64,000 bases of DNA from Neoconidiobolus thromboides FSU 785 (taxonomy: Eukaryota; Entomophthoromycota; Entomophthoromycetes; Entomophthorales; Neoconidiobolaceae). Under the pieces are notes generated by a model. That model was not told the DNA's origin. It saw only the letters and a program-made list of their open reading frames with translations, and searched no databases. The DNA is taken from assembly GCA_025603075.1 (NCBI GenBank), contig MU626377.1, positions 1 through 64,000 on the forward strand, given 5' to 3'. Made by a program: the position numbers and the translations under genes. Below, one piece after another: positions 1 to 11,400 of the stretch (position 1 is its first letter; each line of letters opens with the position of its first letter).

Positions 1-177
1 ATTGCTATACCAATTAGCTCCCTCCTTGGCTTTGGGCTACACTTTGGAGTTCAAGGAGTATGGGGTGGACTTGCTACAGCCCTTACATGTACTGGTATTT
101 CTGTTACTTATTTAGTATTAAAGGGAGATTGGGAACAGTTAATTAAAAGTACTAGGGACAGATTAAATTCAGCTTAA
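1..177 (+). CDS. MATE efflux transporter, C-terminal end (truncated by window edge)
   Basis: The first base is in frame and the reading frame runs 58 codons to a TAA at 175-177. It encodes the last transmembrane region and cytoplasmic tail of a MATE-family antiporter. This is clear because bases 1-95 are identical to bases 2632-2726 in the last exon of the complete MATE gene just downstream. The two then diverge quickly, although both keep the ending GDW/SDW, then a basic tail finishing RLNSA. The gene lies in tandem, same strand, 1.1 kb upstream of the next copy. The function is presumably drug or metabolite extrusion at a membrane, inferred from the family. Only the 3' end is visible, so nothing can be said about the integrity of the rest. 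Confidence 0.9.
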   Translation: MAIPISSLLGFGLHFGVQGVWGGLATALTCTGISVTYLVLKGDWEQLIKSTRDRLNSA

Positions 178-557
178 ACATACTATTTATGAATAATCGG
201 TTCACAAATTATTCAGTTTGAGATGTACCGAATCGATGACTTACAATTTATAATACAATTTAACAGTTAAATATCAGATTGTGTAAAAGTTTTTTATATT
301 AAAATTTAATGATTTTCTCCAAGGTTTTTTTTCGAAAATTCATAAAGGATAAACAAAAATGTATAATACTAATATTATAAAAAAATAATTTTCTAATAAA
401 CCCTTATTTTTATAGATAGTATAGCTCTTAAAAAAACGCTTTATTTGTATAGTAAAAAACCTAATATTTTAAACATCAAAAAAAATTCTTAAAATATAAA
501 AATCAAAATTAACATAATAAATATTATAAGCATATATATTTTGGTTGATTTACCATA

Positions 558-657
558 TGGGGATGTATTTTTATGTTTAAGAATTTACTAACAATTTTTC
601 CACTCAAATAGTGCTTAAAAATGGGAAAAGTAATGAAGCCAAAAAAAACACCCCCCA
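558..657 (+). mobile_element. MITE (TGGGGATGT family), copy 1
   Basis: A full-length copy starts TGGGGATGTATTTTTATG, has the AGTGCTT core, and ends CACCCCCCA. It is flanked on both sides by TA (556-557 and 658-659). Confidence 0.9.
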
Positions 658-942
658 TATTGTACAATCAAGTTATATAAAATTTAATTCATCTATAGGC
701 TTAAACTTGTTTAAAAAACTATTTTTACTCAAAACTTAAAGCTTGAAAACATTCTATTGTTATTACTATTATTACTAAATGTATGTTATGGAAAACTAAA
801 TTTTTATAGCACTATAATAGGTTCAATACTCAATGTAGCAAATTTTTATATAAAAGAATACAATTATATTAATTAATTTGAGTTTGAATAATATTTTAAA
901 ATTTCAATTTAAAAAGTGTACAAAATTTAGGTTGTTGGAAGA

Positions 943-1043
943 TGTGGTAATGTTTTTTTGGCTTCATTACTTTTTCCATCTTTTAAGCGCTATTTGAGTG
1001 AAAAATTGTTAGCAAAACTCTTAAATACAAAAATACATCCCCA
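943..1043 (-). mobile_element. MITE, copy 2 (reverse)
   Basis: A full-length reverse copy with the AAGCGCTATTTGAGTG core and a good TACATCCCCA end. The left terminus has diverged (TGTGGTAATG). Confidence 0.85.
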
Positions 1044-1288
1044 TATATTGATATAGATTAATAATCAAAAATGTTAAGGAAGAGTGATTATGATTCTCAA
1101 AGTACAGTTGGCTCGTTAAAAGGAACAAAAAGTCGGAAATTCAGCTTTGAAAGACTGAGTATAAGTCTGTCATCATACTTTAAAGAATTAAATTTTATAA
1201 AAACCCGAAATCAAGTGCTATGAGTATTTTTTTAAAAATATAAAAGTAGAGATATGAATCATTAAAAAATTCAAATTCTCATGAAAAA

Positions 1289-2808
1289 ATGGATAATAAA
1301 AAGAACAATGAAGAATTAAGTAGTAGCTCACCATCAACTGAAACTAGCCCTTTACTTTCCAAACCAATTGACGATAAAGAACAAGATATATCTTATCCGT
1401 TTAAAACTCAGGCGATTATTAATGAAATATTTTACATAATATCATGTGCAGTTCCAATCATTCTATCTACTTTTACCCAATTTGCTACTCCTACACTTAA
1501 TTTATATTCCATGGGTCAGTTTTCTGCTTTAGAGGTTAGTTCTGCTGCGCTTTCGAACTTATTTTATAATGCCACCGCTAACTCATTAAGTTTGGGGATG
1601 GCAACTGCATTAGATACATTATGTTCCCAGTCTTTCACAGGTTCAAGTGACAAACATCAAGTTGGTTTACATTTACAAAAAGGAATGATTATTCAGCAAT
1701 TAATGTTAGTACCAGTTTATATTATATGGTGGTATTCTGAGTCTATATTACTTCTCTTAAAGCAAGACGCTGAGATGGCTTTTCTCTGTGGTCAATACTT
1801 AAGAGTCATGATTTTAGCTACTCCACCATACATTGCATTTGAATTACTGAAGAAGTATTTACAAGCTCAAAAAATCATGCGTGCTCAAACCTGGGTTCTG
1901 TTGGCTTCATTACCAGTTACTTTCTTTTTGAACTATATGCTTATGTGGAATCCAAAAACCTCTATTGGATTTTTAGGCGCTCCTTATACTCTCCTTGGTT
2001 CTAACTGGACTTTATTTATATTTATGGTATTGTATATCAACTTTATTGAAGGTAAAGAATGCTGGGGAGGATGGAAAGAACAAAGTCTTAAAAACTGGGG
2101 AGTCTATATTAAACTAGGGCTCTCTGGAATCCTAATGGTATGTTCTGAATGGTGGGCAGTTAATATTATGTCATTCAGTGTCAGTTATTTAGGCAGAGAA
2201 GCATTGGCAGCACATGCTATTACTATCAATATTGATATCATATTCTACTCATTTGCTATAAGCCTATCAATCGTAGCCAGTAACAGAATCGGGAACTTGT
2301 TGGGTTCAGAGCATATCAATCGAGCAAAGTTGGCTACTTTGTGTTTGGTTGGATTGGGATTGGGGATTTCTATGATGAATGCTTGTATTCTCGTTTTATT
2401 TAAAAATCAATTTGCTTCTATCTTTACTCATGATGCCAATTTACAAAAGATCATTCTTACTTTAGTCCCTTTCCTTTGCTATTATCATGTAAAATATTTT
2501 CGTTTTTAATCATAACTATGACTAACTTTTTAAAGGTATTCGATAGTATCACTTGCATCAGCAACGGTATTCTAAGAGGACAAGGTAGACAAAAGATTGG
2601 TGCAGTAGTTAATTTAGTCAGTTGGTATATTATTGCTATACCAATTAGCTCCCTCCTTGGCTTTGGGCTACACTTTGGAGTTCAAGGAGTATGGGGTGGA
2701 CTTGCTACAGCCCTTACATGTACTGGAGTCTCACTCACCTATTTGATGTCGAAGTCGGATTGGAATCAGCTAATTGGGAATGCTAAAGCCAGATTAAATT
2801 CTGCCTAG
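1289..2808 (+). CDS. MATE family efflux transporter (490 aa)
   Basis: Two exons, 1289-2488 and 2536-2808, are joined across a 47-bp GT-AG intron that has a CTAAC branch point 10 nt before the acceptor. The protein is a 12-helix multidrug and toxin extrusion antiporter. After an acidic, Ser-rich cytosolic N-tail it has the MATE signature LGMATALDTLCSQSFTG (residues 102-118), then LLKKYLQAQKIMRAQTW, EGKECWGGW and SNRIGNLLGS. MATE pumps exchange H+ or Na+ for organic cations or toxins; the yeast relative is Erc1. The substrate here is unknown. Intron position (after IYH/YYH, before VF) is the same as in the paralogs at 30144-31726 and 58839-60529, which have extra upstream introns, so this copy has lost or never had them. 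It stands in tandem with the partial copy at 1-177. Confidence 0.95.
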
Positions 2809-3841
2809 CTACTTGAACGCATTTACACATTTTAATCTTATTTACTAAATGTTTAGAAACATAGAGTCCGGAGGTTTATGGGGCTCGGTTGAATGTTGTA
2901 ACTTTATAGAAGTTAATAAACGAGTAGAAAAATAAATGATATTATCTTTGGAATTATCATCTCTTGTTTTTTGTTTATTCGCTACATTTATCATTGACTC
3001 GTTAAAGTTGTTAGTAGAAATAGAATTATTACAGAAGTTGCTATTTTAAAACTGATATGAGATAATTTTATACTATACTATATAATAATCAGTGGTTATT
3101 CGAAAGCTTATCAAAACTATTTTACTAACAAAATATTATGTGATGATATTGCTATTTAGGAAATTTAGTTTTTTAATAAAAAGAATTTTTAGGTTTTATA
3201 CCATATAAGAATGGCCAAATCAGCAATAAAAAACAATTAATATATCAACTTTATAGTTTCTTTTTAGAAATACGTGGCTATGACAGTATTTATTTATAGT
3301 AAAAGAGATATTTTAAGAGAAACAGAGTTATAGTGTATTTTTAAGGATCGAAAGTATTCTCTAATTCTCTAATTTAAAAGCGACTAGGAATGACTCATTA
3401 GTTAGAAAGTGCTTCCACTCTGAACTGAATGAAGAAATAAGAACTAGACCACATTTATTTCCAAGTACCATTTTACAATAGTATATATGGATAGCCCGTA
3501 TTATGGATATTGCAAGAAATGGCAAATCGGAATTGGAGCAAGAAAAAAACAGATTTGAAATAAATAATAAATTGCTGCCTCACGTGATATTATCACCTTC
3601 AATATTATTACTTACAACAAAAGAGATTGTTAACCAGGCTTTCTGGATATAAGAGCAACTGGAGAAGGAATTTTATGATTTTAAATCTGAATTAATTTTA
3701 AATAGCTTATAAAATATTACAAAAAAACCATGTATATCTTTATACTTTAATTTTAACAGATATTTATATAATGCTAACTTATACACATTTGAATTGAAGT
3801 AAACCTATAACTATCATAATAAAACAAGCAATTATTAACAC
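2809..3841. other. Intergenic region with one degenerate coding remnant
   Basis: No intact gene. A decayed reading frame at 3389-3718 is listed separately. The rest is AT-rich without recognised features. Confidence 0.5.
3389..3718 (+). pseudogene. Degenerate coding remnant of unknown family
   Basis: One frame reads VRKCFHSELNEEIRTRPHLF and continues to the TAA at 3716-3718 with only two internal stops (TAG after STILQ, TAA after AFWI). That is unusually few stops for intergenic DNA this AT-rich, and the composition (many E, R, N, Q) is protein-like. I do not recognise the family. Relics of a fungal transcription-factor middle domain are possible but unproven. Confidence 0.35.
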
Positions 3842-4865
3842 TTAAAAAAGACATTTAGATAAAACGCAATCAGGATATGTGGATGTTTTTTTTGGCTTTA
3901 TTATTTTTTCCATCTTTTAAGCGCTATTTGGGTGGAAAAATTGTTAGTAAAATTCTCAAATACAAAAATACATCCCCATATTCTAAATTGCTAGTTTTAC
4001 ATAGAGTAGTTCTATCATGTTCTAAAAGCAATTCATTATGGTTGTGGGAATTTCCAAGGATTTAGGAAGGTATTCGTATCTTGATATCTCTACTGTTAAC
4101 AATCATGGATGCCTTTAATATTTATAAATTAAACCATTTAGCAAAAGCGTCATTTCCAATCCTTGGTTCACTATAAGGGAGCAACTCCATTTGATCTCAA
4201 TTTAAATTCAATAATTTTAAGTCCAATAGAACTTATAGAAACTCCGTCACCTAAAGTACGATCTGTAATAATAATTCTATAATCATCACATTGTTTTAAT
4301 GAAGCAGCAAACTCGTTTTTAAACCTGTGTAAAAATAATTTCATTCGATAATCTAATTCAGATTGGATATAAATGTTATTATCGCTATTTTCAACTGAGT
4401 ATGGTGTTAGCAAAATTTGAAAATCAGCAATTCGATTCCGTAAATTATAATTACCTCTAAAAGATATAATGATTTATTTTGTGGCATCGTCTAAAGCCAA
4501 AAATTCTCTACCTCCTAAAATAGGTTCATCAAGCATGTATTGAACTTGAATACCATCACCTGCTTTTTTACAATAAACACAATTCCAGCTTTCTAAAATA
4601 AGACTATTATAATAAGTGGTCCCAGAAAATTCGGATTTTTTTTTGCTTCATGTAGAGTACCAAATTTTAGATTAGATATAGTGAAGCTACATTGATCAAT
4701 TGAACTTCCTTATATATAGGTAATATTAATGAATTTTAAACCCTTAATAAAAATGGACCAAGTTAGGATCATTTCTAACATCAGGTAATTGAACATTGTC
4801 ACTGATTTGTACTGCAGTTCAATCACTCACTTTGAATCAATAATAGTGAAAGGGTTGATCAACAT
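3842..4865 (-). pseudogene. Class 3 (fungal) lipase pseudogene, interrupted by a MITE
   Basis: Reading the minus strand from an ATG at 4865, a secretory signal (second codon block shifted by 1 nt) is followed by frames matching a secreted class 3 lipase. Visible pieces are WNCVYCKKAGD, DEPILGGREF, ISFRGNYNLRNRIADFQIL, the degraded nucleophile elbow TDRTLGDG where lipases have GHSLGG, then YSEPRIGNDAFAKWFN, VNSRDI (catalytic Asp region) and HNHNELLLEHD (catalytic His region). At least three frameshifts and several stops are present, and the catalytic Ser is replaced by Thr. A MITE (3878-3978) sits near the 3' end; removing it with one TA gives a continuous reading frame to a TAA at 3842-3844. 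A paralog with homologous promoter lies inverted at 21825-22950. Confidence 0.8.
3878..3978 (-). mobile_element. MITE, copy 3 (reverse), inside lipase pseudogene
   Basis: A 101-bp reverse copy, TGTGGATGTTTT to ACATCCCCA, flanked by TA at 3876-3877 and 3979-3980. Its short open frame is not a gene. Confidence 0.92.
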
Positions 4866-5123
4866 TTGGCTGAAAACTATTTTCTGTTTTATGTTGAGTC
4901 GTTTGATCAATTTATATCAATCTAATACAACATCTTTTGTCCAGTATTTGACGTGTGAGTTTAAAGGCATAATTATGATTATTCAATTTTAGTTGATTAG
5001 TTTTAAACTAAGCAAAAAAAGCCCCGTTTTCATAATATTCGGCTTTGGTTATCAGCTTTTATAAGAAGTAACTCGAAAATGGATTTAATCTTGAGTATAA
5101 GTAAACTCAAGTTATATCTATTC
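4866..5123 (-). promoter_or_regulatory. Lipase pseudogene upstream region, shared with the paralog at 21825-22066
   Basis: On the minus strand this segment aligns with 21825-22066 (+): both read GAATAGATATAAC, then TTTACTTATACTCAAGA, TCAACTAAAATT and CAAATACTGGACAAAA before the start codon. The duplication therefore included the promoter. No specific binding site is identified. Confidence 0.6.
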
Positions 5124-5464
5124 ATTATCAAACTTAGTATATAACCTAACCTTTTTCAATTCCTTAAAAGCTATAAGATTTTTATATTGAAAATTGATCT
5201 TTTTAATAAAATAAATGTATAGAGAGTGAAATTTTTATATTATGAATACTTATTCTAAAAAAATTCGCTATATTTATGACTATCGTATCAAGTACATAGC
5301 TAAAGTACCAATTCCAAGATTTAGACTCTAGTCTTCTATATTATAAACAAAATATGATAGCACTAAGTTATAAGATCAAAAATTAATGTCTCATAAATAA
5401 ATTTACTACCTCTGTCTGGGAAAGAGGGCCCGGTTTGAGAAGACCCTTTGGTTTTATTAAAATA

Positions 5465-5565
5465 TGGGGATGTATTTTTGTATTTAAGAATTTTACTAAC
5501 AAATTTTCCACTCAAATAGTGCTTAAAAAATGGAAAAAATAATGAAGCCAAAAAAAACATCCCCA
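5465..5565 (+). mobile_element. MITE, copy 4
   Basis: A near-consensus 101-bp copy, TGGGGATGTATTTTTG to AACATCCCCA, with perfect 10-bp terminal inverted repeats apart from one base and TA on both flanks. Confidence 0.95.
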
Positions 5566-5771
5566 TATAGTAAAATATATACTTCTTTTTAAAAAAATTG
5601 CTTACGTTGAGGATTATACAACAATGCTAGTATGGAATTTCTAGTATCAATACTGGTGGAGTTGTAATTTTCTAAAGTTTAAACAACCTCAGAATTTTTC
5701 AAAATGCTTTGGCTATTTGACAAATATTAAGCAATTAGACATGACTTTTTACATTTTTGAAAAGGTTAGTA

Positions 5772-5871
5772 TGGGAATATATTTTTATATTTAAGGACTT
5801 TACCATCAATTTTTCGATTCAAATAACGCTTAAAAGATGTAAAAAGTGATGAAGTCAAAAAAACATCCTCA
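5772..5871 (+). mobile_element. MITE, copy 5
   Basis: A diverged full-length copy (TGGGAATAT start, AACATCCTCA end), TA flanks, core AACGCTT. Confidence 0.85.
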
Positions 5872-6473
5872 TATAATGTTAATTATAAGTTTTTTAAGTT
5901 CTACTATAATTAATAAAATATTTTAAAGCTTACACAAAAGAATTATAGCAAAATTTAAGATTTTAATCAAACCTCTTATAAATATCTAATATTATTGTAA
6001 TAAGTCATGATAAAATCAATTAAGCATGATCGTTCGTATTATATTAATATAAAAATAATATTAGTAAAAAATCTTCATCAAAATTAGCCTTTATAGAAAA
6101 AATGTAAAATTTATATTATGTTTATGCTATTTTATTACACTTGTAATAATTCCAGAATATACAGTATAGTATTAGTAAAAAATAAATATTCTTATTTTAC
6201 GTTAAAATCAATATAGAAATGTTTGAATTGATTTTATTTTTTTGTTTTATTTTTCAAATATTTTATATTAAGAATTTTGCTTGAAGTTTTATAAAAATAA
6301 TTTTTTTACTAAAAGGCAAATTACTTAACAGTTTTAAATTATTTATTATAATATACGTTATATGTTAGTAGAATTTCTATTAGTTTCAATAAAAATTATT
6401 ATATTGGCAAGGAATTTACTAACATAACTTATGTATTAACATTAATTAGAGTTATAATATGCAAATAAGTATA

Positions 6474-6574
6474 TGGGGATGTATTGTTGTGTTTGAGAAT
6501 TTTACTAACAATTTTTTCCGCTTAAATAGCGCTTAAAAATGGAAAAAATAATGAAGTCAAAAAAAACACTCCCA
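6474..6574 (+). mobile_element. MITE, copy 6
   Basis: A full-length copy, TGGGGATGTATTGTTG to ACACTCCCA, with TA on both flanks. Confidence 0.9.
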
Positions 6575-6840
6575 TATGTTTTTGTAAAGCTTTATTAAAA
6601 AATATTTATTATCAAATGCTTTATAACTGATATTTTAGATTTGCTATTAAATAAACAAATAAATAATTTCAATGCTGCAATTCCATTGTTGATATATTAT
6701 TAAGTTAACAAATAACTACCTAGGAGGAAGTAATTGGCTCTAAGACTATAATTATTTATTTTTATATAACACAAACAATATAATGATAGTTTTTTGATTA
6801 TTATTACTACTTGTTTTTTGATTATTTATCAACTTAGCTA

Positions 6841-7302
6841 TGTGAAATATCGCTTTGTTAGCTCTATGATTGATTATAAAATAACAATCACTCAAATTGT
6901 TGCGTTCTGGAGTTCAGAGACAATCAATCCTATAGTCCTATTTTGATTTGTTATGAGAATTTCTAACTTCGCTTCAAAGAATGCTATCCTCTCATTTTGA
7001 TATCCATACCTGTTAGGGTACAAAAAAGGTTTTAGAACATAATAATTCAAGACTTTTTAATTATACTGTTCTCTGATATTGTACCTTTAATAAAGTCACT
7101 AAGTCTTTCTGATATTATTTTATGTAGATTTCACATTAGTATTATCTATTCCATTTGTCTTACATAGTCCATAGCCTATTACGTGCTATTCTTCATAATT
7201 CAAGTCTATCTTGGTCACATAAACTAAGACATTTCGACTTACAGTATAGTCAACTAAGCAAGGACTGCTTTTGATTCCAGTCACTGAATACCAGATTTCA
7301 TA
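6841..7302 (-). mobile_element. LTR-like element, copy 1 (reverse, 462 bp)
   Basis: The reverse complement matches the elements at 50885-51350 and 57690-58153 along its length. The element runs from TGTGAAATCTGG to GATATTTCACA (TG...CA ends with an 8-bp inverted repeat). In its own orientation a TATATAAG box lies about 160 bp in. No internal retroelement region is attached, so it is most simply a solo LTR. I could not find a clean target-site duplication. Confidence 0.65.
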
Positions 7303-7463
7303 GCTGTTAGTAACTTCAGTAGTGTCAATATTTAATAAACTATTTGCTTGTTTAATAAATATTGAGTTTGATTTTTTAATTTTTTTTAATTTTCTATGAA
7401 CTTTATAAATTTAGTTAAAGTTATATTAAAATTTTTTAATTTGTTAAATACTGGATAATAATA

Positions 7464-7564
7464 TGGGGATGGATTTTTGTGTTTAAAAATTTTACTAACA
7501 ACTTTTCCTCTCAAATAGTGCTTAAAAGATGGAAAAAGTAATGAAGCTAAAAAAAACACCACCA
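7464..7564 (+). mobile_element. MITE, copy 7
   Basis: Full-length copy, TGGGGATGGATTTTTG to ACACCACCA, TA on both flanks. Confidence 0.9.
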
Positions 7565-7605
7565 TACAGTTTATTGCTATATTTAATAAAATATAAACAT
7601 TTTTT

Positions 7606-7662
7606 AATACTTTGTTTTTTTTGTTTTTTTTTGTTTTTTGTTTTTTTGTTTTTTATGCTTTT
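7606..7662 (+). repeat. Low-complexity TTTTTTG tract
   Basis: Runs of 6-9 T separated by single G or C, with no coding or structural signal. Confidence 0.7.
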
Positions 7663-7710
7663 TAAAAATTATGCTTGTTTTTCTATTATTTAGCTATTAG
7701 TCTTATTATA

Positions 7711-7780
7711 TGTGAATATATTTTTTGTCTAATTTTACTAATAATCTATCCACTCAAATAGTGCTCAAAAAATATCACCA
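7711..7780 (+). mobile_element. MITE, copy 8 (internally deleted, 70 bp)
   Basis: It retains the start (TGTGAATATATTTTTTG), the ACTCAAATAGTGCT core and the ATCACCA end, but lacks about 30 bp after the core. A single TA (7781-7782) separates it from the next copy. Confidence 0.75.
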
Positions 7781-7782
7781 TA

Positions 7783-7882
7783 TGGGAGTGTATTTTTGTA
7801 TTTAAGAATTTTACTAACAATTTTTCCACTCAAATAGCGCTTAAAAATGGAAAAAGTGATGAAACCAAAAAAAACATTCTCA
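7783..7882 (+). mobile_element. MITE, copy 9
   Basis: Full-length copy, TGGGAGTGTATTTTTG to ACATTCTCA. It begins immediately after the TA that ends the preceding copy and is followed by a TA and another copy. Confidence 0.9.
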
Positions 7883-7884
7883 TA

Positions 7885-7985
7885 TGGGGATTTTTTTTTT
7901 GGCTTCATCATTTTTTCCATCTTTCAAGCGCTATTTGAGTGGAAAAATTGTTAGTAAAATTCTTAAATACAAAAATACACTCCCG
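7885..7985 (-). mobile_element. MITE, copy 10 (reverse)
   Basis: A full-length reverse copy abutting copy 9 with one TA (7883-7884) between them, and a TA at 7986-7987 on the other side. Confidence 0.9.
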
Positions 7986-8034
7986 TATGGTAAATTATAG
8001 TTTAATACTTCAAATAATCAAAATAAACTTCATT

Positions 8035-8132
8035 TGGAGGTGTTTTTTTGGTTTCATCACTTTTTCCACTTTTTAAGTACTATTCAAGCAGAAAGATTAT
8101 TAGTAAAATCTTTAAATAAAAAAATACATCCA
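8035..8132 (-). mobile_element. MITE, copy 11 (reverse)
   Basis: A diverged full-length reverse copy (TGGAGGTGTTTTTTTGG start; ACATCCA end). A small open frame through it is an artefact. Confidence 0.8.
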
Positions 8133-8410
8133 TATATTAAAGTTCGTTTTAAAAAATGTCTCAAATTAATAAATAACGTCTACATTCTATGGAAATCGGT
8201 TATAACTAATCACACAATCTACAAAAACATTACTTTATTATATTATTTAAATAAAATAGTATCAACTTAATTCTTTTTTTATTAAAATTAGATCTATCAA
8301 TTAAAGAAAATTTAAAAGAAAATTAAATCTTAAATATCAATTATCCATTTTAATTAGCGTAATAAGCTTAGTTTTAATAAAAAAAACAACTTTCCCTTCT
8401 TTCCTCTTGT

Positions 8411-11400
8411 TTACTCCACATCTCCAACTTCTTCGCTTTCAAATATAGTATCCAATAGCTGAGTTGTATTTCCAGGTGTTTGTTCAAGTACTCTAGTAGT
8501 TGGACCTTCTACGGCACTCAATTTACTCTGTTCTCCTTCATCAACTTGTTCTTTTTCTCTAATAGGCCCAGCAGCTTCATCTAGTACTTTAATATAATTG
8601 AAATAAGGGAGCCAATCGGGTATGGATTCTTTTGGATTATAAATTTCCATTGAAGTTTTGGTTTGTTTCATTCTAAATAATTAAGAAAATTAATAAAAAC
8701 AGATTATTTATTTTAATTTCAAATTAAAAGTTTAAAGTTAATAAAATAATAAACTTACAATTCTCTAGCATGTAATGGTACTAAAATACTTTTAACTACT
8801 AAGGAAAGTAATCGATATGTTTTTAATACTTTTAATTTTAATTTTTCCAAATCCTCTTTTGTTTTATTTTCCCCCTCTACTCCTTCTACTTCCCCTTCTT
8901 TGTCCTTATTTTCACCTTTCATAACTTTGATAACTTCTCTTATAAAAACTTGATGTGTTTTGGCTACATTTTTTGATGTTAATGTAGTATGTTTACCAAT
9001 GTTTCTTAAAGTAGTTGCTATTAATTTTGTTAAACTTAAAGTTCCATGAAATTTATCTTCATCAACCATTGACTTTTTATAGGACTGAAAACAAAAAATA
9101 AAATATTATTAATTATATAAAATAAATTTACCTCATAAACTACATCTTCCATAAATTTTAATGTTGATTCAAATACCTTAATTTCTTTTGTACGTTTGAT
9201 TTTTTCCTTTAGATTTTGATAAAATATTAATTTAACACTTTCGTCAATAATGGGATCCATTAAACCAAAATTTTGAATTATATTAATCATTAGTTCAATT
9301 GGATAAACATTTAATAATGCTGTACGTAACATTGATATTATAATTTGTACATAACTTTCTCTTAATGAAGTTTGTTTTAATATAACTATCATTTAAAATA
9401 AATAAAGAATAAAGTTATTAATATTTATGTAGTTAATTAATTAATTATAATCTTACATGGATGTTCATTCTCTGCTAATCCTTCCTCATATTGTTTTAAC
9501 AAAGCTTCATCCCATTCTTTCGTTATATTACTAGTAAATAACTTACAATTTTCCTGTAATGTTAAACTGGAAGGTAATAAAGAAATACTCTGTTGAAATA
9601 TTGGAGTTTGAGTATCTAGCCAAGCAATGTCACAAATCATGACAAAACTCTATTAAAAAATAGATTAACTTTTGTTTCTTTTTTCAAAAATAAAATAAAA
9701 TAAAATAAAATAAAACTTACAAATCTTTTAACATGGAAATAATTTCGATTTTCTTGTTTAAATTGTTCATCAAATTGTAAAATATCTAATAAATGGCCTA
9801 ATAATTCTCTTCTCAGATTATTTAATTCTTTGTCTGAACCAGTTTCAGTTAATTGATTGTCAATGGTTGATTTACATAACCATAAATAAATTCGATATTT
9901 AATATCTAAACAAGCAATTGAATTCTAAATTTAATTAATTGTTGTTATTATTATACAACAATAAGTATAGCTTACTTTTAAATTAATATCAATTTGATTT
10001 TGATCTCCTAATTCAATTAATTGTATAAATATTTCTAATATTTCCGTTTTTTTATAATAAATTAAATTAATTCCCCAATCATTCAATATGAATAATACTC
10101 TTAATCGCTGTAATTCAGGTAATATATTTTCTGCATCATTCTAAACAAATAAAAAATAAAGAATTATTAATATCAAATCATATTACATCATATACTCTTC
10201 TCATTAATATATTCATATATTCAAACTTACTTTATATAATACTATTTTATCAGCTATATCATCAAATAATTTTTCAATAAATGATTGGAACTCTTGTGGT
10301 GGAATAGTATCAAAAGTAGCTAAACTTTTTAAACTCAATGTAATTTGATATAACACCAAAGTATCACTATGAGTTAAAAATAACTTATTAATTTGTAATA
10401 ATAAGTGTTCATAAGACTATAATAAATAAATAAAATAACATTGATATTAGTCAATATTAACTATCGTTATTACTAAAATAAACTCACTTTCATTTTTCCT
10501 GCATCTAAAAATAACTCCCCATTCAATGTGATTTCAATTAATTTTAATACTGAAATAATAGCTTCATCATTTGAAAAATACTTATTAATTAAAGCATCAA
10601 ATGGTCGAGCTTCTTGAAGTAAATAATCTTTTAAATTAATAAAAGGATGAATTTCAATTGACTAAAACAAACAAAATTAGTTAAATTGGCATTATTCTAT
10701 TGTTTTAAATTATTAATAATAACACAAGATATTTACCTTTTTTTCCAATTTTTCTTGGTTAATATCATTTAATTTACTTTCTTCCAATAATAATTTAAAT
10801 GCTACTTGCATAATTTTTAACAATAAAATATCTTCTTTTTCATTTAATTTAATTCCTCTTTTTCGATTTTGTTTATTTTGTTGTCCAGATAACTCAATTA
10901 AGGTTTTCCAGTCCTAATAAAAAAATAGAAAATTATTATTCATTATTATTTTTTATTATTATTGTTCTTACTTTAATAAATTCTAATTGATCCCAAAGAG
11001 CAGTAACAATAGTAGTAATCATATTGTTTTGAGTTACTTTAGAAGCCAGTGAAAAACCATCGATAATATCTAATAATCCATTTTCATTATGATTTAAAAA
11101 ATCTAATTTACTATCCAATAAGATTTGCAATAAACATTTAACTCCTAACTGATTAATTTCATTTTCCTTCAACTTTCCTTTATTAGTTTCTAATACATCT
11201 TTACTTATTTCAGGTATCATTTCCTCAATAATAACATATTTAATAAAAGGAGCAATTGATTTTTGTACTTTTTCTTCTTTTGAAAATAACACATTAATCA
11301 TTTTCTTTTTTTCATCTTCATCTAACAATCCATTTTGATGTAATTTATAAATCAATTTAATAGCTGAACATTTTACATTAAGTTCAATTTCTTTTAATCC

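Larger units (their letters stand above)
178..1288. other. Intergenic, AT-rich, with two MITE copies
   Basis: This stretch separates two tandem MATE genes. It holds MITE copies at 558-657 and 943-1043 in opposite orientation. I see no other coding signal. The last ~200 bases must include the promoter of the gene starting at 1289. Confidence 0.6.
5124..8410. other. Repeat-rich intergenic region
   Basis: 3.3 kb without an intact gene. It holds eight MITE copies and one LTR-like element in reverse orientation. A T/G homopolymer-like tract lies at 7606-7662. Short open frames here are MITE sequence. Confidence 0.6.

Noticed and set aside
2476-2808. Separate 110-aa protein starting at 2476
   Set aside because: It is the second exon of the MATE gene, joined by a 47-bp intron. 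The ATG at 2476 lies upstream in an overlapping frame.
3877-4065. Open frames MWMFFLALLFFP... and the similar ones at 5363-5566, 8034-8270, 20876-21118 and 40352-40582
   Set aside because: They are translations of MITE sequence plus random flank. The same peptide recurs only because the repeat recurs, and it is broken in most copies.
7711-7985. Regularly spaced repeats considered as a CRISPR-like array
   Set aside because: The units are TA-flanked transposable elements in mixed orientation with 2-bp spacers, in a eukaryotic genome.
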